A DNA stretch of 64,000 bases from Kitasatospora gansuensis (GTDB lineage Bacteria > Actinomycetota > Actinomycetes > Streptomycetales > Streptomycetaceae): the NCBI RefSeq assembly GCF_014203705.1, contig NZ_JACHJR010000001.1, forward strand, positions 2,542,001 to 2,606,000, written 5' to 3'. Positions 38,884-47,336 of this stretch are shown in pieces. A program made the translations under genes and the position numbers. Each line of letters starts with the position of its first letter. Position 1 is the first letter of the stretch. The notes below the pieces were generated by a model. That model had not been told where the DNA came from. It did no database searches and saw only the letters and a list, made by a program, of their open reading frames with translations.

Positions 38884-40215
38884 TCAGAAGCCCCCGAAGT
38901 CCCCTCCGCCTCCGAAGTCACCCCCGCCACCGCCGTCGAAGCCACCGAAGTCCGACGGGTTGAAGTCCGCACCGGAGTCGTCGCCGCCCTGGTAGCCCTC
39001 CCCGCCGGCCGCCCAGGCCGTGCCGGGCGAGGCGATCATCGAGCCGAGCATGGTGCCCACCAGCAGCCCCGGCAGCATCCCGCCGCCGAAGTACCCACCG
39101 GCCCACGGGCTGTACGCCGGGCCCGCGTTCCAGTACGGCTCCCGGCCGTGCTCGGTCTCCACCGTCCGGACCTCCGGCTCCTGACCCGCCGCCAGCCGAG
39201 CCGCGTCCGCCGCGCAGACCGGTACGGTCCGCCGGGCAGCGCCGACCGGGGCCCAGTCCGCGTCCTTGGCGGACGGGCCGTGCCGCGGGTCGAAGAAGCA
39301 CGGCGGCCGGCGGTCCGGCAGCGGTCGCTGCTCCCGACGGGCCGTCAGGGTGGCCAGCGCGAACCGGCCGTCGGCCAGCGCCTCGGTCACCGGCCGGACC
39401 TGCTCCGGGGCGGTCGCCCGGCCCATCGCCAGCTTGGCCCCGTCGTAGCAGTCCAGCGCGTGCGCGTAGTCGGCCCGCTGGGCGTCGTCCGCCGAGGGGT
39501 CGCCGGGGGCGAAGTCCAGCCGGTCCAGCTCCTCGCCGAACGCGGTGATGTCCTCGTCCACCACCACCCGCAGCTTGGCGAGCGCGGCCTGCGCCTCCTC
39601 CTCCTTGCGCCGCTTCGACCGGCGGAACAGCAGGAACACGCCGGTGCCGGCCAGCGCCAGCAGGGCCACCGGCACCACGATCGCCGCCACCCCGACCCCG
39701 CCGTCGTCGGAGGAGGCCACCACGCCCTTGCCCTTGACCTGGCCGACCGCCTGGCCGACGAAGTCGTTCAACGTGCCGTTGATGTCGCCCGGGTGGGCCC
39801 GCAGCGCGGCACCCGCCAGGCTGTTCGCAGCGGCCGGGGAGATCGCCGCCGGGTCCGCGAAGGCCTTGAACTCCTCGCCCCGCCAGATCGCGTACAGGCC
39901 GGTCACCCCGACCCTGGTCCGCAGATCACGGGCCACCGTCTGGGCCGGGTACTGCTCGCTCGCCGGGACCACCGCGACGAAGACCGGCTTGTCGGCCGTC
40001 CTGATCCGCGCGGTCAGCGCGGCCGCGTCGGCCGCGGAGAACCGCCCGGTCATCGCCGGATCGACGTAGACCTGACCCTGTTTCAGCACCCGGGCCGCCT
40101 CCTCCACCCCGCTCGCCGCCGCCGAGGCGGCGGTGGCGGGCAGGAGCAGCAGAGCGGCCAGCACCAGCGCGAGGAGGGCGGTGGCTTTCGAGCGGCAGAG
40201 CTGCGTGGTTCTCAT
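38884..40215 (-). CDS. Secreted/membrane TPM-like protein with Gly-rich tail
   Basis: The 443-residue protein has a signal peptide (1-33, TALLALVLAALLLLPATAASA) and an extracytoplasmic domain resembling the TPM fold (KPVFVAVVPASEQYP, RVGVTGLYAIWRGEEFKAF). One membrane helix follows (about 174-195, VAAIVVPVALLALAGTGVFLLF), then a basic stop-transfer, a cytoplasmic helical part with a possible Cys pair, and a Gly/Asp/Phe tail. The ATG is at 40215. It lies upstream of the type VII-like cassette on the same strand (gap about 90 bases) and could be part of the same unit. Function unknown. Confidence 0.75.
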   Translation of the reverse strand: MRTTQLCRSKATALLALVLAALLLLPATAASAAASGVEEAARVLKQGQVYVDPAMTGRFSAADAAALTARIRTADKPVFVAVVPASEQYPAQTVARDLRTRVGVTGLYAIWRGEEFKAFADPAAISPAAANSLAGAALRAHPGDINGTLNDFVGQAVGQVKGKGVVASSDDGGVGVAAIVVPVALLALAGTGVFLLFRRSKRRKEEEAQAALAKLRVVVDEDITAFGEELDRLDFAPGDPSADDAQRADYAHALDCYDGAKLAMGRATAPEQVRPVTEALADGRFALATLTARREQRPLPDRRPPCFFDPRHGPSAKDADWAPVGAARRTVPVCAADAARLAAGQEPEVRTVETEHGREPYWNAGPAYSPWAGGYFGGGMLPGLLVGTMLGSMIASPGTAWAAGGEGYQGGDDSGADFNPSDFGGFDGGGGGDFGGGGDFGGF

Positions 40216-40384
40216 GTTTCGACGCTACTCGTGCGCACGGCCTTCGGCCCCATACCTCCGGTCGGCGTCTCCCCCGCCTTCGGGACGACCCCCGGTCCTC
40301 CTGGTGGCTGACTCGACCACCCGCCCGAGCGGGCATAGTGGTGCCTGATCCACCACGCCTGCCACATCCAGATCGGAGCACCCG

Positions 40385-41299
40385 GTGATCCTGGGCCTCG
40401 TCACCGCCGTCGCGGCATCCGCCTGCTACGGCATCGGCTCGGTACTCCAGGCGGTCGGCTCACGCCGCTCCGCCCGCGAGGAGGCGGCCGCCAACGGCCG
40501 CTCCGCCGGAGTCACCGAACACGGCGGACCCAACCTCTCCTCCACCGCCAAGGCCGCCGTCACCTGGGAGTTCATCCTCGGCACGGTGCTCGACCTGATC
40601 GGCTTCGGGCTCGGCGCACTGGCCGCCCGGCTGCTCCCGCTGTTCCTCTCCCAGACCATCATCAGCGCCAACCTGGTGGTCACCGCCGTGCTCAGCATCA
40701 AGCTGCTCGGCATCCGGCTGAAGCGGCCCGAATGGGCCTCGATCGCGATCCTGTGCGCCGCCCTGGTCCTGCTCGCGGTGGCGGCCGGGCCCGAGGGCGG
40801 GCACCACGCCGCGATGGCCGTGCACTGGTGGCTGCTGGGCGCCTCGATCGCCATCATCGGCGGCGGCGCGCTGATCGTCCGGCTGCTCGGGGCGAGCGGC
40901 GCGATCGTGGCCGGCCTGCTCTCCGGGCTCGGCTTCGGCGCACTCGGCGTCGGCGTCCGGATCCTGAACGGCATCGAGCCGTTCGACCTCGGGAAGCTGC
41001 TCTCCGACCCGGCCCTGTACGCGATCCTGATCGGCGGCATCGGCGGGATGTACCTGCACACCATCGCGCTGCAGATCGGCTCGGTGAACGGGGCGACCGC
41101 CGCCCTGGTGGTCGGCGAGACCGTCATCCCCGGCGCGGTCGGCGTCATCTGGCTCGGCGACTCCTCCCGGGCCGGCCTCGGCTGGCTGGCCGCCTTCGGC
41201 TTCGTCCTCGCCGTCGTCAGCGCGGTCGGCGTCGCCTACTACGGCCAGGGCGAACAGGACCTCTCCGAGGAAGCTGAACTCACCTCGGCGCTCAAGTGA
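40385..41299 (+). CDS. Multi-helix membrane protein, DMT/EamA-like transporter
   Basis: The 304-residue protein has about nine to ten hydrophobic helices: GLVTAVAASACYGIGSVLQAVGS, FLSQTIISANLVVTAVLSI, SIAILCAALVLLAVAAGP, LLGASIAIIGGGALIV and others. A hydrophilic loop after the first helix is rich in Arg, Glu and Ala. The pattern matches the drug/metabolite transporter superfamily. Substrate unknown. The GTG at 40385 has GGAG upstream. It is divergent from the TPM-like gene and convergent with mutM. Confidence 0.82.
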   Translation: MILGLVTAVAASACYGIGSVLQAVGSRRSAREEAAANGRSAGVTEHGGPNLSSTAKAAVTWEFILGTVLDLIGFGLGALAARLLPLFLSQTIISANLVVTAVLSIKLLGIRLKRPEWASIAILCAALVLLAVAAGPEGGHHAAMAVHWWLLGASIAIIGGGALIVRLLGASGAIVAGLLSGLGFGALGVGVRILNGIEPFDLGKLLSDPALYAILIGGIGGMYLHTIALQIGSVNGATAALVVGETVIPGAVGVIWLGDSSRAGLGWLAAFGFVLAVVSAVGVAYYGQGEQDLSEEAELTSALK

Positions 41300-41302
41300 G
41301 AC

Positions 41303-41319
41303 GAGCCCCGCAGGGGCTC
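41303..41319 (+). terminator. Small hairpin just after the transporter stop
   Basis: GAGCCCC (41303-41309) pairs with GGGGCTC (41313-41319) around GCA, three bases after the stop. Its right arm is the left arm of the repeat at 41311-41427, so the two structures compete. Confidence 0.45.
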
Positions 41320-41453
41320 GGGGAACGGCGACGAGATCTGGCGTGCGGGTCAAAAAGCGAAAGTGCCTGACCACTTACGCACGGATCACCTTTTACGAGG
41401 TCGGCGTCGCGGTTCCCCGAGCCCCTGATGGCTGATGCCCGGAGGGCTTAGCG
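41311..41453 (+). repeat. Palindromic intergenic element, copy 2
   Basis: The 117-bp core 41311-41427 has perfect 16-bp inverted ends. By eye it differs from copy 3 at 12 of 117 positions and has no gaps relative to it. The right flank ATGGCTGATGCCCGGAGGGC continues the match with copy 3 up to and across the mutM stop codon. It lies between convergent transporter and mutM genes. Confidence 0.87.
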
Positions 41454-42302
41454 AGGCGGGCGTTGGCACTTGGGGCAGAAGTAGCTGGAGCGGTTCATCC
41501 ACGGCTCGCGCCGGATGGCGGTGCCGCAGCGGCGGCACGGTTCGCCCTCGCGGCCGTAGGCGTCCAGCTCGCGGGAGAAGTAGCCGCTCTCGCCGTTCAC
41601 GTTGACGTAGAGGCTGTCGAAGCTGGTGCCGCCCACCGCGAGGGCGGCGTTCATCACGTCGCGGGCGTGGCCGAGCAGGGTGGCGGCCTGGGGCCGGGTG
41701 AGGGTGGCGGTGGGGCGCTCGTAGTGCAGCTTGGCGCGCCAGAGCGACTCGTCGGCGTAGATGTTGCCGACCCCGCTGATCAGCGTCTGGTCGAGCAGGG
41801 CCCGCTTCACGGTGGTGCGCTTGGCCCGCAGCGCGGCTGTGAAGGCGGCGTCGTCGAAGCGGGCGTCCAGCGGGTCACGGGCGATGTGCGCGATCGAGAG
41901 CGGGGTGGACTCGGGGTCGCCGGGCTCGGACTCCTCGACCGCGAGGCCGCCGAAGGTGCGCTGGTCGACGAAGCGCAGTTCGCTCCCGCCGTCGGTGAAC
42001 CGGAGTCGGACCCGCAGGTGGGTCTCGTCCGGCACCGAGGCGTCCTGGACCAGGAGTTGGCCGCTCATGCCGAGGTGGCCGATCAGCGCCTGGTCGCCGC
42101 CGAGCGGCACCCAGAGGTACTTGCCGCGGCGCTGCGCCTCCCCCAGGGTCGTCCCGGTCAGCCGGGCGGCGAACTCGTCCGCGCCGCCGGGCTGACGCCG
42201 GACCGACCGTGGGTGCAGCACCTGGGCCTCGGCCACGGTACGGCCTGCGGCCCAGCGGGCCAGGCCGCGCCTGACCACCTCGACCTCGGGTAGCTCGGGC
42301 AC
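41448..42302 (-). CDS. mutM: Formamidopyrimidine-DNA glycosylase MutM (Fpg)
   Basis: Fpg excises 8-oxoguanine and formamidopyrimidines. The 284-residue protein starts (after GTG) [16 protein letters not shown], where the N-terminal Pro is the catalytic nucleophile and Glu follows. It then has [21 protein letters not shown] and the zinc finger [15 protein letters not shown]...CPKCQ. The GTG at 42302 fits because any longer N-terminus would bury the catalytic Pro. It lies 22 bases after the rnc stop. Confidence 0.96.
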   Translation of the reverse strand: MPELPEVEVVRRGLARWAAGRTVAEAQVLHPRSVRRQPGGADEFAARLTGTTLGEAQRRGKYLWVPLGGDQALIGHLGMSGQLLVQDASVPDETHLRVRLRFTDGGSELRFVDQRTFGGLAVEESEPGDPESTPLSIAHIARDPLDARFDDAAFTAALRAKRTTVKRALLDQTLISGVGNIYADESLWRAKLHYERPTATLTRPQAATLLGHARDVMNAALAVGGTSFDSLYVNVNGESGYFSRELDAYGREGEPCRRCGTAIRREPWMNRSSYFCPKCQRPPR

Positions 42303-42324
42303 GCCTGCCGCCTCGACTCTGGTG

Positions 42325-43098
42325 TCAGCTGGTGGGGTTGAGCTGGTCCGCGTACTTGGCGCGGATGGCTCGCCAGGCGCTCTCGGCGGCCTTCTGCTCG
42401 GCTTCCTTCTTCGACCGCCCACTGCCGTGCCCGAAGTCCTCGCCGGCCACCCGGGCGGCGGCGTTGAAGGTCTTCTCGTGGTCCGGACCGGACTCGGCGA
42501 CCACGTACTCGGGCACGCCGATACCCACCGAGGCGGTGAGTTCCTGGAGGCTGGTCTTCCAGTCCAGGCCCGCGCCCAGCTGAGAGGACTCCTCGATCAG
42601 CGGGTCGAACAGGCGGTGGACGAAGTCGGTCGCGGCGTCCAGCCCCTGGTCGAGGTAGATGGCGCCGATGACGGCTTCGACGGTGTCGGCGAGGATCGAC
42701 GACTTGTCACGGCCACCGGTCCCCTCCTCGCCCTTGCCGAGCCTGATGAAGGTGCCCAGTTCGAGGCCGCGGCCGACCTCGGCCAGGGCACGCGAATTGA
42801 CCACCGCGGCGCGCAGTTTGGCGAGCGTGCCCTCGGCGACCTCCGGGTGGAGGCGGTAGAGCGTGTCCGTCACGACCAGGCCCAGCACCGAGTCGCCGAG
42901 GAACTCCAGGCGCTCGTTGGTGGGCAGCCCGCCGTTCTCGTAGGCGAAGCTACGGTGCGTCAGGGCACGCACCAGAAGGGCGCGCTCGAGTACGAACCCG
43001 AGGCGCCCTTCCAGAACGTCGTATTCGGTCGAAGCCGGACCGCCGGCCTTGCTCCCGTTGGCAGGAGCCGACTTGCGGGGTGAGTTACTGTCCGACAT
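42325..43098 (-). CDS. rnc: Ribonuclease III
   Basis: RNase III cuts double-stranded RNA, including rRNA precursors; in Streptomyces the homologue AbsB also affects antibiotic production. The 257-residue protein has the signature [13 protein letters not shown] (61-73), the second acidic site [15 protein letters not shown], and a C-terminal dsRNA-binding domain ([16 protein letters not shown] ... [18 protein letters not shown]). The ATG at 43098 starts [15 protein letters not shown]. It follows rpmF by 19 bases. Confidence 0.96.
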   Translation of the reverse strand: MSDSNSPRKSAPANGSKAGGPASTEYDVLEGRLGFVLERALLVRALTHRSFAYENGGLPTNERLEFLGDSVLGLVVTDTLYRLHPEVAEGTLAKLRAAVVNSRALAEVGRGLELGTFIRLGKGEEGTGGRDKSSILADTVEAVIGAIYLDQGLDAATDFVHRLFDPLIEESSQLGAGLDWKTSLQELTASVGIGVPEYVVAESGPDHEKTFNAAARVAGEDFGHGSGRSKKEAEQKAAESAWRAIRAKYADQLNPTS

Positions 43099-43117
43099 CG
43101 ATCCGTACACCCGCCGA

Positions 43118-43291
43118 TCAGACCGAGAGGACCTGGCGACGGTTGTACGTGCCGCAGCTCGGGCACGCGATGTGACCCAGCTTCGGCTCGTGGCAGCGGT
43201 CACACGCCACCAGGGCCGGAACAACGGCCTTCCAGTTGGACCGACGGTGGCGCGTGTTGCTGCGCGACATCTTCCGCTTCGGAACAGCCAC
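43118..43291 (-). CDS. rpmF: 50S ribosomal protein bL32
   Basis: I read this 57-residue gene directly on the minus strand: it begins (GTG) [19 protein letters not shown] and ends RRQVLSV before TGA. Two Cys pairs (CDRC and CPSC) form the zinc ribbon, so this is the zinc-binding form. It starts two bases after the DUF177 stop, in the classic DUF177-rpmF-rnc-mutM order. Confidence 0.95.
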   Translation of the reverse strand: MAVPKRKMSRSNTRHRRSNWKAVVPALVACDRCHEPKLGHIACPSCGTYNRRQVLSV

Positions 43292-43293
43292 GG

Positions 43294-43965
43294 CTACTTC
43301 TCCTGGTTCTCGGCTCCACCCTCACGGGTGTCGCTGTTCTTGATTCCGTCACCCTCGTCGCCGGGGGCGGCGGAGAGTCCCTGCAGAGCCGCCCACCGGG
43401 GGTCGGCGGCGTCGTGGTGGTGGTCCGGGTCGTCGCTCAGGCGCGCTCCGCATTCGGAGCACAGGCCCAGGCAGTCTTCCTGGCACACCGGCTGCAACGG
43501 CAGTGCGAGCACCACCGCGTCACGCAGCACCGGCTGGAGGTCGAAGAAATCGCCCTCCAGGCGGTAAGTCTCGTCTTCCGAGTCCTCGTCGAGGTCGTCG
43601 GCCCCGGCGGTCCGGGCGCGGTGACGCTCGTCGGACTCGGGGTAGTAGTACAGCTCCTGGAACTCGACCCGCAGGCGGTCCTCGACCGGCTCCAGGCAGC
43701 GGACGCACTCGCCCTCGACCCCGGCCCGGGCGCGGCCGGTCACCAGCACGCCCTCGACCACGGACTCCAGCCGGAGCTCGATCGCGATCTCGCTCTTCAC
43801 CGGGACGGCGATGACATCGATGATGCCCAGCCCCTCCGGGGCCTCCACGACGCGTTCGACCTTGCGCAGCGATCCCGGGCGACGGCCGAGCTCATGCGTG
43901 TCGAACACGAGCGGGTCGCGGTGGTCGAGGCGGTTCAAGGTGTCCTGACTTCCTGGAGGCGGCAC
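43294..43965 (-). CDS. YceD/DUF177 family protein
   Basis: The 223-residue protein belongs to the YceD family that precedes rpmF and is implicated in 23S rRNA maturation. Conserved parts are [25 protein letters not shown], and the C-terminal [13 protein letters not shown] with WAALQGL. Cys residues CVRC and CxxC suggest metal binding. The GTG at 43965 is one option; a TTG at 43938, giving [13 protein letters not shown], matches homologues I recall equally well. Confidence 0.9.
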   Translation of the reverse strand: MPPPGSQDTLNRLDHRDPLVFDTHELGRRPGSLRKVERVVEAPEGLGIIDVIAVPVKSEIAIELRLESVVEGVLVTGRARAGVEGECVRCLEPVEDRLRVEFQELYYYPESDERHRARTAGADDLDEDSEDETYRLEGDFFDLQPVLRDAVVLALPLQPVCQEDCLGLCSECGARLSDDPDHHHDAADPRWAALQGLSAAPGDEGDGIKNSDTREGGAENQEK

Positions 43966-44080
43966 GCATCCCTGCGTGGCGCGGATTTGGTTCGATCCGG
44001 CTGCTTCGAGGCAGCAGAACAGCCCAGCAACGAACAGGCCGGAGTGGTCAGACTACCGGACACTCCGGCCTGGCCCAACT

Positions 44081-45268
44081 TCACCTGCCGCCGAGCTCCC
44101 GGAGCCGGGTCATGTCGATCATGCTGGTGTCGAAGAAGCTGGTCTCGTCCAGCGCGGCCTGCTGCGGCACCTGGGCGGCCTGCTGCGGGTAGCCGTAGGC
44201 GTCGTACGCCTGCTGCTCCTGCGGCTGCTCCTGGTAGACCGGCTGCTGCTGGTAGCCGTAGTCGAAGCCCTGGGTGCCCTGGGTGTCGAAGCCCTGGCCG
44301 CCGTAACTGGGCTGCGGCTGCTGCGGGTAGCCGTACGGGTCGGTCTGCGGCTGGCCGGCCGGGTCGTAGCCGCCGCCGTAGACCTCGTTGTACTGCGGGG
44401 CCGCGTACTGGTCGGCCTCCGGGGCCTGCCAGCCGGCCGCCGCCGGGGTCGGCTCGGGCCAGCTCTGCTGCTGCGGGACCTCGGCCCGGTACCAGGGCTG
44501 CTCCTCGCCGTTGGCGTCGAAGCCACCGCCGCCGGCCGGGTCGAAGCCGCCCTCGGAGAAGCCGGCCGCGACCGCCTCGGCCCGGTCCTTGAGCTGCTGG
44601 GCCTCGTCGGCGGCGGCCAGGTAGGCGCCCAGCTCGTCGATCGAGGCCTTGCCGAGCAGCTTGTCCCGGCCCTTGCCGACCGCTTCGAGGGTCTTGCTGA
44701 GCACCGTCTCCAGGGTGGCCAGCTTCACATCGACGTACTCGTCGACCTCGGGGCTCGGGCTGACCCGGGAGCGGAACTCCTCGCCGTCGGTCTCGGCCTC
44801 GTCGAAGGGCTGCTCGAAGACGCTGGCGTCGCCGCGCAGCTTGGTCCGGCCGCGGCCGACCGCGCCGAGCGTCTTGGTGAGCACCACCTCGAAGTTGGCC
44901 AGCTTGGAGTCGACGTAGTCGTCCGCCTCGGCCAGCTTGGTCTGCACCTCGGCCTTGGCCTCGCCGAGGATCCGGTCCGCCTCGGCCTGGGCGCGCAGCA
45001 CCACCTCGGTGTCGGAGATCAGCGAGCCGCGCTCGCTGTGCGCACCCTGGATGATCTGGTCGGCCTGGGCCTGGGCGTCCGCGACCACCTGCTCGTGGTC
45101 GGCCATCACCGACTGGGCCTGGGCGAGTTCGGCGGGCAGCGCCTCACGGAGCTGCTGGAGCAGGCCGACCAGCTCGGCCCGGTTCACCACGCAGGACGCC
45201 GACATGGGCATCGAGCGGGCGTTCTCCACCGCCGTGACGATCGCGTCAAGTCTGTTCTGCACGTCCAC
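44081..45268 (-). CDS. DivIVA-like coiled-coil cell division protein
   Basis: The 395-residue protein has a helical N-terminal domain (RLDAIVTAVENARSMPMSAS) and a long Ala/Glu/Gln coiled coil (about 45-115). Two copies of a 31-residue motif follow at 116-146 and 176-206 (each with YVD.KLA....VL.KTL.AVG.GR.KL.G). The C-terminal 150 residues are a low-complexity Gln/Tyr/Gly/Pro region. Such proteins are annotated as cell division initiation proteins and may act in polar growth, but that is inference. The GTG at 45268 is preceded by a GGAAAG site. Confidence 0.8.
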   Translation of the reverse strand: MDVQNRLDAIVTAVENARSMPMSASCVVNRAELVGLLQQLREALPAELAQAQSVMADHEQVVADAQAQADQIIQGAHSERGSLISDTEVVLRAQAEADRILGEAKAEVQTKLAEADDYVDSKLANFEVVLTKTLGAVGRGRTKLRGDASVFEQPFDEAETDGEEFRSRVSPSPEVDEYVDVKLATLETVLSKTLEAVGKGRDKLLGKASIDELGAYLAAADEAQQLKDRAEAVAAGFSEGGFDPAGGGGFDANGEEQPWYRAEVPQQQSWPEPTPAAAGWQAPEADQYAAPQYNEVYGGGYDPAGQPQTDPYGYPQQPQPSYGGQGFDTQGTQGFDYGYQQQPVYQEQPQEQQAYDAYGYPQQAAQVPQQAALDETSFFDTSMIDMTRLRELGGR

Positions 45269-45458
45269 GGGGGCTTCTGTCTTTCCGTGTGCCGCCGAGC
45301 TGCGGCGGAGGCAGTGCCCTTCGGCGTGGCGCCTCCGGGCAGGAGTACAGACTGTACGTCCAGAGCGGGGGGAGCTCACAACGCCCGAGGCCAGCCGCTC
45401 GGCCGGGCGGGGGACGGTATGTGACGCTTCGCCAGCGCTCACCCGATTTGTTCGGGTG

Positions 45459-45947
45459 CTACTGCTTCGCCCGCTCGGCGATCCGCTCGACCAGCCGGCG
45501 GTTCACCGTCTCCGGCAGCAGGTGCGAGACGTCGCCCCCGTACGAGGCGACCTCCTTGACCAGGGTGGAGGAGAGGAAGCTGTAGGTCGGCGAGGTCGGC
45601 ACGAAGAGCGTCTCGACACCGCTCAGGCCGCGGTTCATCTGAGCCATCTGCAGCTCGTAGTCGAAGTCGCTGACCGCCCGCAGGCCCTTGATGATCGCCG
45701 GGATGCCGCGCTCCCGGCAGAAGTCCACCAGCAGGCCGTAGTGCGACTCGACCACGATGTTGCCGTACTGGGCGGTGGTCTCCTCGATCAGCGCGATCCG
45801 CTCCTCGACGGTGAACATGCCCTGCTTGTTCTTGTTGATCGCCACGGCGACATGGACCACGTCGTACAGCTTCGAAGCACGCTCGATGATGTCGAGGTGC
45901 CCGTTGGTGATGGGGTCGAAGGAACCCGGGCAGACGGCGCGGCGCAT
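45459..45947 (-). CDS. coaD: Phosphopantetheine adenylyltransferase CoaD
   Basis: CoaD catalyses the penultimate step of coenzyme A synthesis. The 162-residue hexamer subunit has the nucleotidyltransferase motif PGSFDPITNGHLDIIERA (with the TxGH residues), KGLRAVSDFDYELQMAQMNR and the loop PTYSFLSSTLVKEV. The ATG at 45947 has AGGGAG upstream. It lies downstream of rsmD, the usual rsmD-coaD pair. Confidence 0.97.
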   Translation of the reverse strand: MRRAVCPGSFDPITNGHLDIIERASKLYDVVHVAVAINKNKQGMFTVEERIALIEETTAQYGNIVVESHYGLLVDFCRERGIPAIIKGLRAVSDFDYELQMAQMNRGLSGVETLFVPTSPTYSFLSSTLVKEVASYGGDVSHLLPETVNRRLVERIAERAKQ

Positions 45948-45984
45948 GGCATGGACTCCCTTGTGGGGCCTGATGGGTGGGCTG

Positions 45985-46569
45985 CTACGAGTCTTCGGCA
46001 GGTCCGTTGGCGGCGCGACCGTACCAGAGGGTCCCCTCGCCGTAGCGGCGGGAGCGCTCGGCCTCGAAACCCTCGGGCCAGCCGAACTCGCCGCCCCTCG
46101 TGCTGCGTTCCACGGTGACGAGTGCGTCCGGCGTGAGCCAGCCCCCGGCCAGGAGTGTGACCAGTATCTCCCGCACCTCGTCGTCGGTGACGGAGTACGG
46201 CGGGTCCAGGAAGAGCAGGTCGTACGGCGCCTCCGGGGCCCGGCCCGCGATCACCCGTTCGGCCCGGTCGGCCCGCACCTCGGCGCCCGGCAGGGCGACG
46301 ATCCGGACGTTCTCCCGGATCACCTTCGCGGCGCCGGCGTCCGCCTCCACCAGCAGGACGTGCGCGGCGCCCCGGGACAGCGCCTCCAGGCCGACCGCGC
46401 CCGATCCGCCGAACAGGTCGAGCATCCGGGCCCCGTGCAGGGTGCCGCGCAGCGAGGCCAGGGTGGAGAACATCGCCTCCCGCGCCTTGTCGGAGGTCGG
46501 GCGGGTGGTCCGTCCTGGCAGTACGGACAGACGGCGGCCACCGGCCACCCCGGCGATCACGCGGGTCAT
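45985..46569 (-). CDS. rsmD: 16S rRNA (guanine-N2)-methyltransferase RsmD
   Basis: RsmD methylates G966 in the 30S P-site region. The 194-residue protein has TRPTSDKAREAMFSTL, the SAM motif MLDLFGGSGAVGLEALSRGA, and the catalytic LLFLDPPYSVTDDEV (DPPY). A segment around DALVTVERS is typical. It precedes coaD on the same strand with a 37-base gap. Confidence 0.96.
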   Translation of the reverse strand: MTRVIAGVAGGRRLSVLPGRTTRPTSDKAREAMFSTLASLRGTLHGARMLDLFGGSGAVGLEALSRGAAHVLLVEADAGAAKVIRENVRIVALPGAEVRADRAERVIAGRAPEAPYDLLFLDPPYSVTDDEVREILVTLLAGGWLTPDALVTVERSTRGGEFGWPEGFEAERSRRYGEGTLWYGRAANGPAEDS

Positions 46570-46651
46570 GAGAAGTGCGGTCCCTTCCTGGGTGCACCCT
46601 GCCTGGATGCACCTGACACGCTATCCGCTGGCCGGCCGCCGGGCGCACGCG

Positions 46652-46701
46652 CAGCGGCGCGGGCGCCCACCGACCGCCGTCGGTGAACGCCCGCGCCGCT
46701 G
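46652..46701 (-). terminator. Two-part terminator hairpin after the HTH-like gene
   Basis: Outer stem CAGCGGCGCGGGCG (46652-46665) with 46688-46701, inner stem CACCGAC (46668-46674) with GTCGGTG (46679-46685). It starts 13 bases after the stop of the gene at 46715. Confidence 0.65.
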
Positions 46702-46714
46702 ACTACGGAGGGGC

Positions 46715-47218
46715 CTACTCGGCCGCGCCGACGATGCTCGGCGAGGCGTACCGGGACCAGGACAGGCAGCCGTCGGGCGGGCAGTACTCGGGCTTGCGCG
46801 GGTCGTGGCCGAGCTCGCGCAGCTTGGTGCGGACGGAGTCGGGCGTCCGGCCGAAGCGGGCGGCGATCCGGGCCACCGTGTCGCCGTCGTGGAACCGGCG
46901 GGTCAGCTCCTCCTCGTGCTGCGGCACCCAGGGGGCACCGTGGCCGGGGTACAGCTCGCGCAGCACGTCGCGGTCGGGGATGGGCTCGGAGACGTCGGCG
47001 ACGATGGCCATCGCCCGCAGCGCGCGGTTCAGCGCGATCCGCAGGTTGGCCACGTCCTCCACCGGCAGGCGCAGCTTGCCGGTGGCGAGCGGGGTGGCGG
47101 CGGCGCCCTCGCGCCAGCCGGTCAGGGTGAGCGTGACCTCACGGTCGTCCTCGCTGGCCAGCTCGATCCGGAAGACCTTGTCGCCCAGCGGAAGCTCGTT
47201 GAGATGACGGAAAGCCAA
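46715..47218 (-). CDS. Hypothetical protein with HTH-like C-terminal half
   Basis: The 167-residue protein starts MAFRHLNELPLGDKVFRIEL. Residues 1-60 look like a beta-rich domain. Residues about 105-140 (EELTRRFHDGDTVARIAARFGRTPDSVRTKLRELG) form a helix-turn-helix like those of sigma or homeodomain-type DNA-binding proteins. The end (PEYCPPDGCLSWSRY) has a Cys pair. I do not recognise the family. It has its own terminator and a 118-base upstream gap, so it is a single-gene unit between recG and rsmD. Confidence 0.65.
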   Translation of the reverse strand: MAFRHLNELPLGDKVFRIELASEDDREVTLTLTGWREGAAATPLATGKLRLPVEDVANLRIALNRALRAMAIVADVSEPIPDRDVLRELYPGHGAPWVPQHEEELTRRFHDGDTVARIAARFGRTPDSVRTKLRELGHDPRKPEYCPPDGCLSWSRYASPSIVGAAE

Positions 47219-47336
47219 GGCGGAACCCCCAGGTGTCGTGCCGGGAACGCACCTTGGGGGTGCGTCCCGAACAACTACATTCTCTCCTCCGGCACTGACA
47301 ATTCCGGGGCTCCAACAGCCTTGCCGAGCAGGGGAA

